DNA of 64,000 nucleotides from CAVSIP01 sp963728075 (GTDB lineage: Bacteria > Actinomycetota > Actinomycetes > JAFAQI01 > DASSKL01). The stretch spans positions 744,001 through 808,000 of the forward strand of contig CAVSIP010000001.1 in NCBI GenBank assembly GCA_963728075.1. The letters run 5' to 3'. How positions within the stretch are numbered: position 1 is the stretch's first letter; each line of letters begins with the position of its first letter. A program made the translations under genes and the position numbers. Positions 24,206-32,261 of the stretch are shown here, in pieces. The notes under the pieces are model-generated. The model made no database searches. It worked only from the letters and a program-made list of their open reading frames with translations, and was not told the origin of the DNA.

Positions 24206-26662
24206 TCAGGCGCCGCGGAGCTGGGCGCCGGTACGGCGGGCCGCCTCGGCGACCGCCGCGTCCCGTACGGCGGTGGCCTCGTCGGTGGACAGCGTGCGGT
24301 CGGCGGCACGCAGCAGCAGGGCGTACGCGAGGGACCGGCGCCCCTCCCCCACCTGCGGGCCGGTGTAGACGTCGAACAGGCGCAGCGACTCCAGCAGCGG
24401 CCCCGCGCCCGCTCGCAACGCCGCCTCGACCTCGGCGGCCGGCACCTCGTCGTCGACGACCAGCGCCACGTCGAGCGACGCGGCCGGGAACGGCGAGACG
24501 ACCGGCGCCGTCTCCGTCTCCGGCACCGCGGCGAGCAGCGGGGCCAGGCTCACCTCGGCCGCGCACGTGCGCGGCGGCAGTTCCAGCGCCTCCACCACCC
24601 GGGGGTGCAGCTCACCGGCGTGGCCCACCACCGTGCCGCCGACGGACACCTCGGCGCAGCGGCCGGGGTGCCACGGTGCGGTGTCGGCGGCGCGCACCTC
24701 CACCGGTACGCCGAGCGTGGCCGCGAGGTCGCGGACGGCCTGCACGGCGTCCGCCCACCCCGCCGCACGCCCCGGACCCCACCAGCCCGGACGCTCCCAG
24801 TGGCCGGTGAGCGCGACGGCCACGTGCACCGGCTGGTCGGGCAGCACCGCCTCGATGGCGGCCAGCTCCTCGTCGGTGGGCCGCCGCGTCACGGGCGGCC
24901 GCGGTGCGTTGGCCGCCCCCGGCCGGGCCCGGAACACCGGTCCCACCTCGAACAGCGCGAGGTCGGCGAAGCCCCGGCTGACGTTGCGCGCCACCGTGGC
25001 CAGCAGCCCGGGGAGCAGCGTGGCGCGCAGCATCGCCTCCTCGTCGGAGACCGGGTTGGCGACCCGTACGGACGGGTGCCGCGGGTCGCCGTCCGGCAGC
25101 CCCAGCCGGCCGCCGTAGTCGGCGGGTACGAACGGGTAGGTGAGCACCTCGGCGTAGCCGCGGTCCGCGAGCAGCCGCCCGACCCGGCGGCTCAGCCGCT
25201 GGTCGCGGGTGAGGCCGGTGCCCGCCGGCGCGGGTGGCGCGGTGGTCGGGATCGCGTCGTACCCCTCGAGCCGGGCCACCTCCTCGACGAGGTCCACCGG
25301 CTGGCGCAGGTCCGGCCGCCACGACGGCGGCGTCACCTGCAGCGGGTCCGCGCCGGCCACCTCGCACCCGACGTCGACCAGGCGCCGGCGCACCGTGTCG
25401 GCGGGGTACGGCACGCCGGCCAGCCGGCCCGGCAGCGCCGGGTCGAGCGTGATGACCGGCCGGGACGCGCGGGCGTCGACGTCGGTCTGGCCGGGCTCGG
25501 CGGTGGCGCCACCGAGGCTGACGAGCAGCCGGGCGGCGGCCTCCGCGGCGTACGGCGCGAGCGCGTCGTCGACGCCCCGCTCGAACCGGCGGGAGGCCTC
25601 CGAGCCCAGCCGGTGCCGGCGGGAGGTGTACGCGATCGCCACCGGGTCGAAGTGCGCCGCCTCGATGACGATGTCGGTGGTGGCGGGCGTGATCTCCGTG
25701 GGACCACCGCCCATCACCCCGGCGAGCGCGATCGGCCCGCTGTCGTCGGCGATCACCAGGTCGTCCGGGTGCAGGGTGCGGTCGACGTCGTCGAGGGTGC
25801 GCAGCCGCTCGCCCGACCGCGCCCGGCGGACGACGATCGGCCCGGCCAGCGTGCTGCGGTCGAAGGCGTGCAGCGGCTGCCCGAGCTCGAGCATCACGTG
25901 GTTGGTGACGTCGACCGCCAGCGAGATCGGTCGCATGCCCGCCAGCGTGAGCCGCCGCTGCAGCCAAGCCGGGCTCGGGGCGGCGGGGTCGACCCCCCGC
26001 ACCGTGCGCGCGACGTACCGGTTGCAGCCGTCGACGTCCTCCACCCGTACGGGGTAGCCCTCGCCGGACCCGGCCGGCAGGTCGAGGTGGGCCGGGTCAC
26101 GGAACCCCACGCCCAGCGCGGTGGCGACCTCCCGGGCGATGCCGCGTATGGACAGCCCGTAGCCGCGGTCGGGGTTGATCGCGATGTCGAGCACCTCGTC
26201 ACGCAGGTGCAGTGCGTCGACGACGTCGACCCCGAGCGGCGCGTCCTCGAGCACGAGGATCCCGGAGTGGTCCTCGGACAGACCGAGCTCGGCCGCCGAG
26301 CAGATCATGCCGTCGGACATGCGGTCGTAGGCCTTGCGCGCCTCGATCCGGAACCCGCCGGGCAGCAGCGCCGGGGGGCGGGCGTACGCCACGAGGTCGC
26401 CGACAGCGAAGTTCGTCGCACCGCAGATGACCTCGCGCTCCTCGGCGCCGTCGGTGACCCGGCAGTAACGGATCGGCTTCTTGTAGCCCTCCAGCACCTC
26501 CACCGAGAGGACGCGTGCGACCACGACGTTGTCGATGCCGCCGCCGACGTGGTCGACCGCCTCCACCTTCAGTCCGGCCCGGGTGAGGGCGTCTGCGATC
26601 GCACGGGCTCCGGTCTCGCCGAGCTCGGCGTGCTCGCGCAGCCACGAGAGGGGGACGCGCAT
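24206..26662 (-). CDS. pheT: phenylalanyl-tRNA synthetase beta subunit
   Basis: 818 residues. Order of domains: N-terminal B1, then the tRNA-binding-like EMAP/OB region (about 40-150, NVVVARVLSVE ... ICGATNFAVGD ... DGMICSAAELGLSEDHSGI), B3/B4 with editing site, B5 (DVDGCNRY to SEASRRFERGVD), the catalytic-like core and a C-terminal ferredoxin-fold anticodon-binding domain (SPFPAASLDVALVVDDEVPA). Forms an alpha2beta2 enzyme with PheS. Start ATG shares one base with the pheS stop (TGATG). Confidence 0.96.
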   Translation of the reverse strand: MRVPLSWLREHAELGETGARAIADALTRAGLKVEAVDHVGGGIDNVVVARVLSVEVLEGYKKPIRYCRVTDGAEEREVICGATNFAVGDLVAYARPPALLPGGFRIEARKAYDRMSDGMICSAAELGLSEDHSGILVLEDAPLGVDVVDALHLRDEVLDIAINPDRGYGLSIRGIAREVATALGVGFRDPAHLDLPAGSGEGYPVRVEDVDGCNRYVARTVRGVDPAAPSPAWLQRRLTLAGMRPISLAVDVTNHVMLELGQPLHAFDRSTLAGPIVVRRARSGERLRTLDDVDRTLHPDDLVIADDSGPIALAGVMGGGPTEITPATTDIVIEAAHFDPVAIAYTSRRHRLGSEASRRFERGVDDALAPYAAEAAARLLVSLGGATAEPGQTDVDARASRPVITLDPALPGRLAGVPYPADTVRRRLVDVGCEVAGADPLQVTPPSWRPDLRQPVDLVEEVARLEGYDAIPTTAPPAPAGTGLTRDQRLSRRVGRLLADRGYAEVLTYPFVPADYGGRLGLPDGDPRHPSVRVANPVSDEEAMLRATLLPGLLATVARNVSRGFADLALFEVGPVFRARPGAANAPRPPVTRRPTDEELAAIEAVLPDQPVHVAVALTGHWERPGWWGPGRAAGWADAVQAVRDLAATLGVPVEVRAADTAPWHPGRCAEVSVGGTVVGHAGELHPRVVEALELPPRTCAAEVSLAPLLAAVPETETAPVVSPFPAASLDVALVVDDEVPAAEVEAALRAGAGPLLESLRLFDVYTGPQVGEGRRSLAYALLLRAADRTLSTDEATAVRDAAVAEAARRTGAQLRGA

Positions 26663-27765
26663 CAGGACTCCCTCCCCAGCGCCAGCGTGACGCGCACGTC
26701 GCCCTCGATGAGGTCGCGGATGTCGTGCATGTCGTGGCGGGCCATCAGCGTGCGCTCCAGGCCCATGCCGAAGGCGAACCCGGCGTAGCGGTCCGGGTCG
26801 ATGCCGGCGGCCGTCAGCACGGTCGGGTGCACCATGCCGCAGCCGCCCCACTCGATCCAGCCCTCCGACCCACAGGTGCGGCACGCCGCCCCGCCCGGCT
26901 CCGCGGACGCGCCGTGGCACACCCAGCACAGCAGGTCGGCCTCGGCCGACGGCTCGGTGAACGGGAAGTGGTCCGGGCGCAGCCGCGTACGCATGTCGGC
27001 ACCGAACATGGCCTGAGCGAACTTCTCGAGGGTGCCCTTGAGGTCGGCCATGGTCAGCCCCTCGTCGACCGCCAGCCCCTCCACCTGGTGGAACACCGGG
27101 CTGTGCGTGGCGTCGAGGGCGTCGTTGCGGTAGGTCCGGCCGGGGACCACGACGTAGCAGGGCACCCCGCGAGCCAGCAGCGAGCGGACCTGGACGGGAG
27201 AGGTCTGCGTGCGAAGGACCACGCCGCGCGACGGCGGGTCGAGCCACAGGGTGTCCTGGGTCTCCCTCGCCGGGTGGTGCGGCGGCACGTTGAGCGCGTC
27301 GAAGTTGAACCACTCGGCCTCGGCCTCGGGCCCCTCGGCGACCTCCCAGCCCATGGCGACGAAGACGTCGGCGATCCGTTCCTGCACGAGGGTCAGGGGG
27401 TGCCGGCCGCCGCGGGGCTGCCGGTCCCACGGCAGCGTGACGTCCACCGCCTCCTCGACCAGGACCCGGGCGTCGCGCTCGGCCTGCAGCGCGGAGCGGC
27501 GCTGCTCGTACCCGGCCTCCAGCGCGGTGCGCGCGTCGTTGACCTGCCGGCCGACGTCCTTGCGCTGCTCGGCCGGCAGTGACCCGAGCGCGCGCCGGGC
27601 CAGCGAGACCGGGGCCCGCGCGCCGAGGTGCGCGGTGTGCGCCTGGGCCAGGGCGTCCAGGGACCCGGCGGCCGCGAACGCGGAGCGACCCTCGGCGACC
27701 GAGCGCTCGAGGTCGTCGGCGGACAGGGGTGCCGCACCGGGGTCGGTGTCGTGGGGTGAGCTCAT
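26662..27765 (-). CDS. pheS: phenylalanyl-tRNA synthetase alpha subunit
   Basis: Catalytic class II subunit, 367 residues. An N-terminal coiled coil (about 15-110) is followed by motif 1 in RHPLTLVQERIADVFVAMGW, motif 2 in RTYRNDALDATHSPVFHQVEG, and motif 3 in GFAFGMGLERTLMARHDM. Translationally coupled to pheT by TGATG. About 80 nt separate it from the upstream kinase. Confidence 0.97.
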   Translation of the reverse strand: MSSPHDTDPGAAPLSADDLERSVAEGRSAFAAAGSLDALAQAHTAHLGARAPVSLARRALGSLPAEQRKDVGRQVNDARTALEAGYEQRRSALQAERDARVLVEEAVDVTLPWDRQPRGGRHPLTLVQERIADVFVAMGWEVAEGPEAEAEWFNFDALNVPPHHPARETQDTLWLDPPSRGVVLRTQTSPVQVRSLLARGVPCYVVVPGRTYRNDALDATHSPVFHQVEGLAVDEGLTMADLKGTLEKFAQAMFGADMRTRLRPDHFPFTEPSAEADLLCWVCHGASAEPGGAACRTCGSEGWIEWGGCGMVHPTVLTAAGIDPDRYAGFAFGMGLERTLMARHDMHDIRDLIEGDVRVTLALGRES

Positions 27766-27844
27766 TCCTCGTGCTTCCGTCGTCGGGACCGCTACCGGGC
27801 GGGGCGCCCGCTCGGCGTGCCGTCCGGTGCTGCGCGACTGTGGG

Positions 27845-28948
27845 TCAGAGGGCGAACGACGGCGTGCCGGCGGGCAGGGTAAATCGGAACAGCGCGCCGC
27901 CTGACGGCGCCCGCCCCGACTCGATCGTCCCGCCGTGGGCCTCGACGAGCCCGCGGGTGATGTAGAGACCCAGCCCGGTCCCGCCCCGCCGGCTGCCCCG
28001 CCAGAACTTCGTGAAGATCCGCGACTCCGCCTCCGGTGCGACGCCCGGGCCCTCGTCGGTGACGGTCACCGCGGCGCCCGGCTGGCCGGCGACGGTCGCC
28101 GGCGACACGCGCACGGTCACCGTACCGGCACCGTGTCGCAGCGCGTTCTCCACCAGGTTGCCGAGGATCTGGTCGACCTTGTCGGGGTCGGCCCACATCT
28201 CGGGCAGCTCCCCCTCCGCCTCCAGCACGAACCGGTCCGCCGGCTCGCCGGCGGCCTGGCGGCCGGCGAACACCTTGCGTACGGCGGCGGGCAGGTCGAC
28301 GACCTGCCGCCGGACCTCCAGCCGCCCGGCGTCGATGCGGGAGACGTCGAGCAGCTCGGTGATGAGCCGGGTGACCCGGTCGGCGTCGGCGTTGACCGTC
28401 TGCAGCATGAGCTGCTTCTGCTCGTCGGTGAACCGTTCCCACTTCGCGAGCAGGGTGGCGGTGAACCCCTTGACGCTGGTCAGCGGCGAGCGCAGCTCGT
28501 GGGCCACGGTCGAGACGAGGTCGGCGCGGCTGCGCTCCTGCCGCTCGCGGGCGGCGGTGTCCCGGAAGGCGACCACCAGCCGGACCACCGGCCCGCGGGG
28601 TGCGTCGGGCGAGCGCACGTAGCGCGCGGTGACGAGCAGCTCGCACGGCTCGCCGGTGGTCGGCGCGTACGTCAGCTGCCGCTCCGGCTGTCCGGTCCGC
28701 GTCGCCAGTCCGCCGTACGGGTCGGTGCAGCCCCACCAGTCACGGCCCTGGGGGTCGGTGAGGGGCAGCACCGCGCGGAAGTCGCGGCCGACCGCCGCGT
28801 CCACCGGGCAGCCGAGCAGCCGGGCGCCGGCGGGGTTCAGGGCGATCACCGTTCCGGTGGCGTCGGCGGCCAGCACGCCGTCCGGCAGCTCGTCGTACGC
28901 GCGTTTGTCGACGAGCGCGTCGTCACCCACATGCAGCAGCCTAGCCAC
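27845..28948 (-). CDS. orphan PAS-domain sensor histidine kinase
   Basis: 367 residues with no transmembrane segment, so cytosolic. PAS-like N-terminus (about 15-130, LPDGVLAADATGTVIALNPAG). HisKA box STVAHELRSPLTSVKGF with phospho-acceptor H150. HATPase with N box (ILGNLVENALRHG), G1 (TDEGPGVA) and G2 (RGGTGLGLYITRGL). Start GTG 6 nt after the methyltransferase stop. The kinase sits between trmH and pheS in other actinobacteria too, without a response regulator beside it. Partner unknown; the receiver at 19542-19916 is a candidate. Confidence 0.93.
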   Translation of the reverse strand: MARLLHVGDDALVDKRAYDELPDGVLAADATGTVIALNPAGARLLGCPVDAAVGRDFRAVLPLTDPQGRDWWGCTDPYGGLATRTGQPERQLTYAPTTGEPCELLVTARYVRSPDAPRGPVVRLVVAFRDTAARERQERSRADLVSTVAHELRSPLTSVKGFTATLLAKWERFTDEQKQLMLQTVNADADRVTRLITELLDVSRIDAGRLEVRRQVVDLPAAVRKVFAGRQAAGEPADRFVLEAEGELPEMWADPDKVDQILGNLVENALRHGAGTVTVRVSPATVAGQPGAAVTVTDEGPGVAPEAESRIFTKFWRGSRRGGTGLGLYITRGLVEAHGGTIESGRAPSGGALFRFTLPAGTPSFAL

Positions 28949-28954
28949 AAGGAG

Positions 28955-29770
28955 TCACCGTGGCATCCGATGTGCGCGGGCGCTGGCGTACAGGCACACC
29001 GCCGCCGCCGTGGCCAGGTTGAGGCTCTCCGCCCGCCCGTACAGCGGCACCCGGACCACCCGGTCGGCCGCGTTGAGCAGGCCGGCGGGCAGGCCGTGGG
29101 CCTCGTTGCCGAACAGCCAGGCCGTCGGCGCGGTGAGCGCGCCCGAGTCGGCCAGGTCGTCCAGGTCGTCACTGCCCTCGCCGTCCGCGGCCAGCACCGT
29201 CAGGCCGGCACCGTGCAGCGCCGCCACTGCGTCGGCGGCGCCGGGACCGGTGACGACGGGCAGGTGGAACAGGCTGCCGACCGACGCGCGAACGCACTTG
29301 GCGTTGTACGGGTCGACGCTCGTGCCGGCGAACACGACACCACCGGCCCCGGCGGCGTCGGCCGTCCGCAGCACCGTGCCGGCGTTGCCGGGGTCGCGCA
29401 CGTCGCACAGGACGGTGACCAGTCGCGGCGCGGTAGCGAGCAGGTCGGACAGCGGTACGTCGACGAACCCGGCCACGGCGACCACGCCCTGCGGGTGCAC
29501 CGTGTCGGCGAGGGCGGCCAGCACCCGCTCGGTGACGGTCGTCACGGGTACGCCGCCACCGGCGGCGGCACGCAGCAGGTCCACGTGCCGGCCGGCCGCG
29601 TCGTCGGTGACGAACAGCTCGCGTACGCAGCGCCGACCGTCCGCGAGCGCCTCCCGGACCGCCTGCGGACCCTCGACGACGAACGCCGCCTCGGCCTGCC
29701 GGTCGGAGCGGCGGGCGAGGCGGCGGACGGCGGCGACGCGCGGGGAGCGCGGCGAGGACAGCGTGCTCAG
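28955..29770 (-). CDS. SpoU/TrmH-family RNA 2'-O-methyltransferase
   Basis: About 271 residues. The N-terminal substrate-binding domain (SPRVAAVRRLARRSDRQAEAAF) is followed by the SPOUT knot motifs: LCDVRDPGNAGTVLRTADAAG (motif 1 with the catalytic-type N-x-G-x-x-x-R), LFGNEAHGLP (motif 2) and VPLYGRAESLNLATAAAV (motif 3). The exact target (rRNA or tRNA) cannot be told. No ATG or GTG lies before the first conserved residues. The best start is CTG at 29770, whose bases overlap the rplT stop (CTGA), so the start is uncertain. Confidence 0.85.
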   Translation of the reverse strand: MSTLSSPRSPRVAAVRRLARRSDRQAEAAFVVEGPQAVREALADGRRCVRELFVTDDAAGRHVDLLRAAAGGGVPVTTVTERVLAALADTVHPQGVVAVAGFVDVPLSDLLATAPRLVTVLCDVRDPGNAGTVLRTADAAGAGGVVFAGTSVDPYNAKCVRASVGSLFHLPVVTGPGAADAVAALHGAGLTVLAADGEGSDDLDDLADSGALTAPTAWLFGNEAHGLPAGLLNAADRVVRVPLYGRAESLNLATAAAVCLYASARAHRMPR

Positions 29771-30144
29771 GCTGCGCTGCTCCCGCTGGCCGGGACGGCG
29801 TCGCGAGCCACGGTCACCAGCGCGGTGAACGCGGTCGGGTCGTTGACCGCGAGCTCGGCGAGCACGCGCCGGTCGACCTCGACACCGGCGGCCTTCAGGC
29901 CCTGGATGAACCGGTTGTAGGTCATCCCGTTCGCGCGGGCGGCGGCGTTGATCCGCTGGATCCACAGCGAGCGGAAGTCGCCCTTGCGCGCGCGGCGGTC
30001 ACGGTAGGAGTACTGGAACGAGTGGAGCGACTGCTCCTTGGCCTTGCGGTAGAGCCGCGAGCGCTGGCCGCGGTAACCGCTGGCCTGCTCGAGGACCTCA
30101 CGACGCTTCTTGTGCGCGTTGACTGCGCGCTTGACGCGTGCCAC
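29767..30144 (-). CDS. rplT: ribosomal protein bL20
   Basis: 125 residues, basic; MARVKRAVNAHKKRREVLEQ followed by ASGYRGQRSRLYRKAKEQ and WIQRINAAARANGMTYNRFI are the bL20 signatures. Binds 23S rRNA early in 50S assembly. GTG start. Lies in the conserved infC-rpmI-rplT cluster. Confidence 0.97.
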   Translation of the reverse strand: MARVKRAVNAHKKRREVLEQASGYRGQRSRLYRKAKEQSLHSFQYSYRDRRARKGDFRSLWIQRINAAARANGMTYNRFIQGLKAAGVEVDRRVLAELAVNDPTAFTALVTVARDAVPASGSSAA

Positions 30145-30195
30145 GGCTGGTTCTCCTTGCTGTCGACGGGGTCGGGGCCTGGGACGGGGAACCCG

Positions 30196-30390
30196 TCAGA
30201 TGTTGAGCAGCCGGCGGATCTTCTTGTCGTCCGCCGCGGTCAGCTCGACCTCGTTCTTCAGCCGCCGCGTGCGCTTGGTCGGCTTGTGCTCGAGCAGGTG
30301 GTTCCGGTTCGCGCGACGGCGCATGAGCTTGCCGCTGCCGGTGACGCGGAACCGCTTCTGCGACCCGCTGTGGGTCTTCGCCTTGGGCAT
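30196..30390 (-). CDS. rpmI: ribosomal protein bL35
   Basis: 64 residues, very basic, starting MPKAKTHSGSQKRFRVTGSG and including the LMRRRANRNHLLEHKP block typical of bL35. ATG start with an AGGAGA upstream. Between infC and rplT. Confidence 0.97.
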   Translation of the reverse strand: MPKAKTHSGSQKRFRVTGSGKLMRRRANRNHLLEHKPTKRTRRLKNEVELTAADDKKIRRLLNI

Positions 30391-30411
30391 CGCTGCCGTG
30401 TCTCCTGTCCT

Positions 30412-30999
30412 CTACTGCTGGCCGTCGCTCGCGGCGCGAGCGGGCTGACGCTCCCCCGACCTGGCCTCGGCCCGCACGTTGCGGTGCGGCGCCATGACCA
30501 TGATCATGTTCCGGCCGTCCTGCTTCGGCGACGCCTCGACGTAGCCGAGCTCCTGGACGTCCTCGGCGAGCCGCTGCAGCAGCCGGAAGCCGAGCTCGGG
30601 ACGGGACTGCTCCCGCCCGCGGAACATGATGGTGATCTTGACCTTGTCCCCTGCCTTGAGGAACCGCACGACGTGACCCTTCTTGGTCTCGTAGTCGTGC
30701 GGGTCGATCTTCGGCCGGAGCTTCATCTCCTTGATGATCGTCTGCTGCTGCTTCTTGCGCGCCTCACGCGCGCGGACCGCGGACTCGTACTTGAACTTGC
30801 CGTAGTCCATGAGCTTGCAGACCGGTGGCCGGGCAGTGGGCGCGACCTCCACGAGGTCGAGGTCCGCCTCCTGCGCCAGACGCAGAGCGTCCTCGATGCG
30901 GACGATGCCGACCTGCTCGCCGTTCGGCCCGACGAGACGAACCTCGGGGACGCGGATCCGGTCGTTGATACGGGGTTCGACGCTGATGTGCCCTCCCAT
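30412..30999 (-). CDS. infC: translation initiation factor IF-3
   Basis: Binds 30S and proofreads start codon choice. N-domain EPRINDRIRVPEVRLVGPNG, linker with KLMDYGKFKYE, C-domain KIDPHDYETKKGHVVRFL to NMIMVMAPHRNV, then a short basic tail. An ATG exists at 30999. However, a GGGAGGG sits four codons into that frame, immediately before an ATC (30987-30985) that begins the conserved ISVEPRIND. Translation may therefore really start at ATC, as with the rare AUU start of enterobacterial infC. 195 residues from ATG, 191 from ATC. Confidence 0.95.
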   Translation of the reverse strand: MGGHISVEPRINDRIRVPEVRLVGPNGEQVGIVRIEDALRLAQEADLDLVEVAPTARPPVCKLMDYGKFKYESAVRAREARKKQQQTIIKEMKLRPKIDPHDYETKKGHVVRFLKAGDKVKITIMFRGREQSRPELGFRLLQRLAEDVQELGYVEASPKQDGRNMIMVMAPHRNVRAEARSGERQPARAASDGQQ

Positions 31000-31195
31000 G
31001 GCCAGTACGTGTGTAAAGGGCCGACATGGTGAAGGCCCCGCACGACCTGCGTACGGGGCCCGAGCAATGACCGGAGAACCGGCGGATCACCGCCGGCCGA
31101 CCGGACCCGCCGACTCGTTCGCCGGCCAGGTGGGAGCCCGGGCTCCGCTTGCTGGCGGGTACCTGGGCACCCGCCGGTCGTGACGCAAGGGTAAC
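31000..31195 (-). promoter_or_regulatory. infC operon leader
   Basis: About 200 nt upstream of infC with no convincing ORF. It contains a strong hairpin (minus strand, GGCCCCGTACG ... CGTGCGGGGCC, about 31033-31063) about 35 nt before the start region, not followed by a U-tract. Further 5' are GC-rich imperfect repeats (GGCCGGCGAAC, GGCCGGCGGTG). A ribosomal-protein-type leader is plausible by analogy with infC-rpmI-rplT leaders elsewhere, but no specific motif is recognised. Confidence 0.4.
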
Positions 31196-31236
31196 ACCGG
31201 CGTCCGCCACCCTGTTCCCGTCCGCGGCCCCCGTCC

Positions 31237-31343
31237 CGCCTTCGTGCGGCCCCCATCCCGCCTTCGTGCGGCGAGCTGGGGTCAGACGATCTTGGTTGAC
31301 CCCAGCTCGCCGCACGAAGAGGGTCACTGGGCGCACGAAGGCG
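31237..31343. repeat. nested palindromic repeat (REP-like) between transporter and infC leader
   Basis: A perfect 22-bp inverted repeat (arms 31263-31284 and 31297-31318, beginning TTCGTGCGGCGAGCTGGGG) surrounds a 12-nt loop. An outer 12-bp pair, CGCCTTCGTGCG at 31237-31248 and CGCACGAAGGCG at 31332-31343, encloses it. The left arm also exists as a 16-bp direct repeat with 22-bp period (31235-31250, 31257-31272). It starts 7 nt after the transporter stop. It may terminate the hisG-transporter transcript or be a dispersed REP-type element. Confidence 0.85.
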
Positions 31344-31349
31344 CTGAGG

Positions 31350-32261
31350 TCAGGCCTCGGCCGCGCGCGCTCGGGCCGCCACCGCGACCGCGACGAGGGT
31401 GAGCAGGACGCCCGCGACGGTCGCCGCGCGCAGCGTCTCGCCGTGCGCGGGGGCCACCACGTCTATGAGCACGCCGCCGAGCAGCTGGCCGCTGACGCTG
31501 GCCAGGGCCAGCCGCAGCACACCGAGCAGCCGGACGACGGTCGCGGACAGGACGATGAAGTACACCCCGGGCAGCCCACCGAGGTACAGCGCCGGGTTCG
31601 CCGGCCAGTCGGCCGCCCCGAGCCCGCGGGTGAGGGAGACCACGACCGCGACCAGCGTGAGGGCGGACAGGCCGACCGTGAAGTTCACGGTGGCGGCGAT
31701 CACGGCGTCGTCGACGTGGTGGCGCAGCCGCCCGTTGGCCGCCTGCTGCACGGCGGAGAGCAGTCCGGCGGCCATGAGCGCTGCGAACACCGCGATCGCC
31801 GCGTCACCCTGCTTGCCGAGCCCCGCCACGACGACCCCGGCGACCGCCAGCGCCGCACCGGCGAGCCGCGTCGGCGAAACCGGGTGGGCGCCGCTCGGGC
31901 CCAGCCCGACGCGGTCGACCCCGAGCCCGCCCACCGTCTGCCCGGCAACCAGGAAGGTCTGCACGAGAGCCACCCCGACGATCGGCACACCGGCGGCCGC
32001 GGTCGCCACCAGGCTGGCGCCGCCGAGCCCGCCGCCGTACTGCCAGACCGGCGCGCGGTCGCGTACGGCCCGGCGCAGCGCGGCGCGATGCATACGGGAC
32101 ACCAGCGTCCAGGTGACGAGCACCAGCCAGCCGACACCGAAGGAGACGATCGCCGCCCGCCACAGTCCCACCCCGAGGCGCAGCTCCCCGTTGAGCCGGG
32201 ACTGGACGGCGGCGCCCGTCCCCGCGAGGAGCATCAGCCCGGTGGCGACCGAGGGGCGCAC
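31350..32261 (-). CDS. DMT-family transporter (tandem DUF606/YdcZ-like)
   Basis: 303 residues with about ten hydrophobic segments. Two homologous halves each resemble a DUF606 unit: LMLLAGTGAAVQSRLNGELR in the first half, and LMAAGLLSAVQQAANGRLRHHVDDAVIAATVNF in the second. Many bacteria encode these as separate proteins of about 150 residues, so this is a fused form. Inner-membrane location; substrate unknown. GTG start at 32261, immediately adjacent to the hisG stop (32262), so probably co-transcribed with hisG. Confidence 0.8.
   Translation of the reverse strand: MRPSVATGLMLLAGTGAAVQSRLNGELRLGVGLWRAAIVSFGVGWLVLVTWTLVSRMHRAALRRAVRDRAPVWQYGGGLGGASLVATAAAGVPIVGVALVQTFLVAGQTVGGLGVDRVGLGPSGAHPVSPTRLAGAALAVAGVVVAGLGKQGDAAIAVFAALMAAGLLSAVQQAANGRLRHHVDDAVIAATVNFTVGLSALTLVAVVVSLTRGLGAADWPANPALYLGGLPGVYFIVLSATVVRLLGVLRLALASVSGQLLGGVLIDVVAPAHGETLRAATVAGVLLTLVAVAVAARARAAEA

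Noticed and set aside
23858..26788. 976-codon plus-strand open frame
   Set aside because: Lies antisense to pheT and neighbours and has the Arg/Gly/Ala/Val-rich composition of a GC-rich shadow frame. pheT is intact with all domains.
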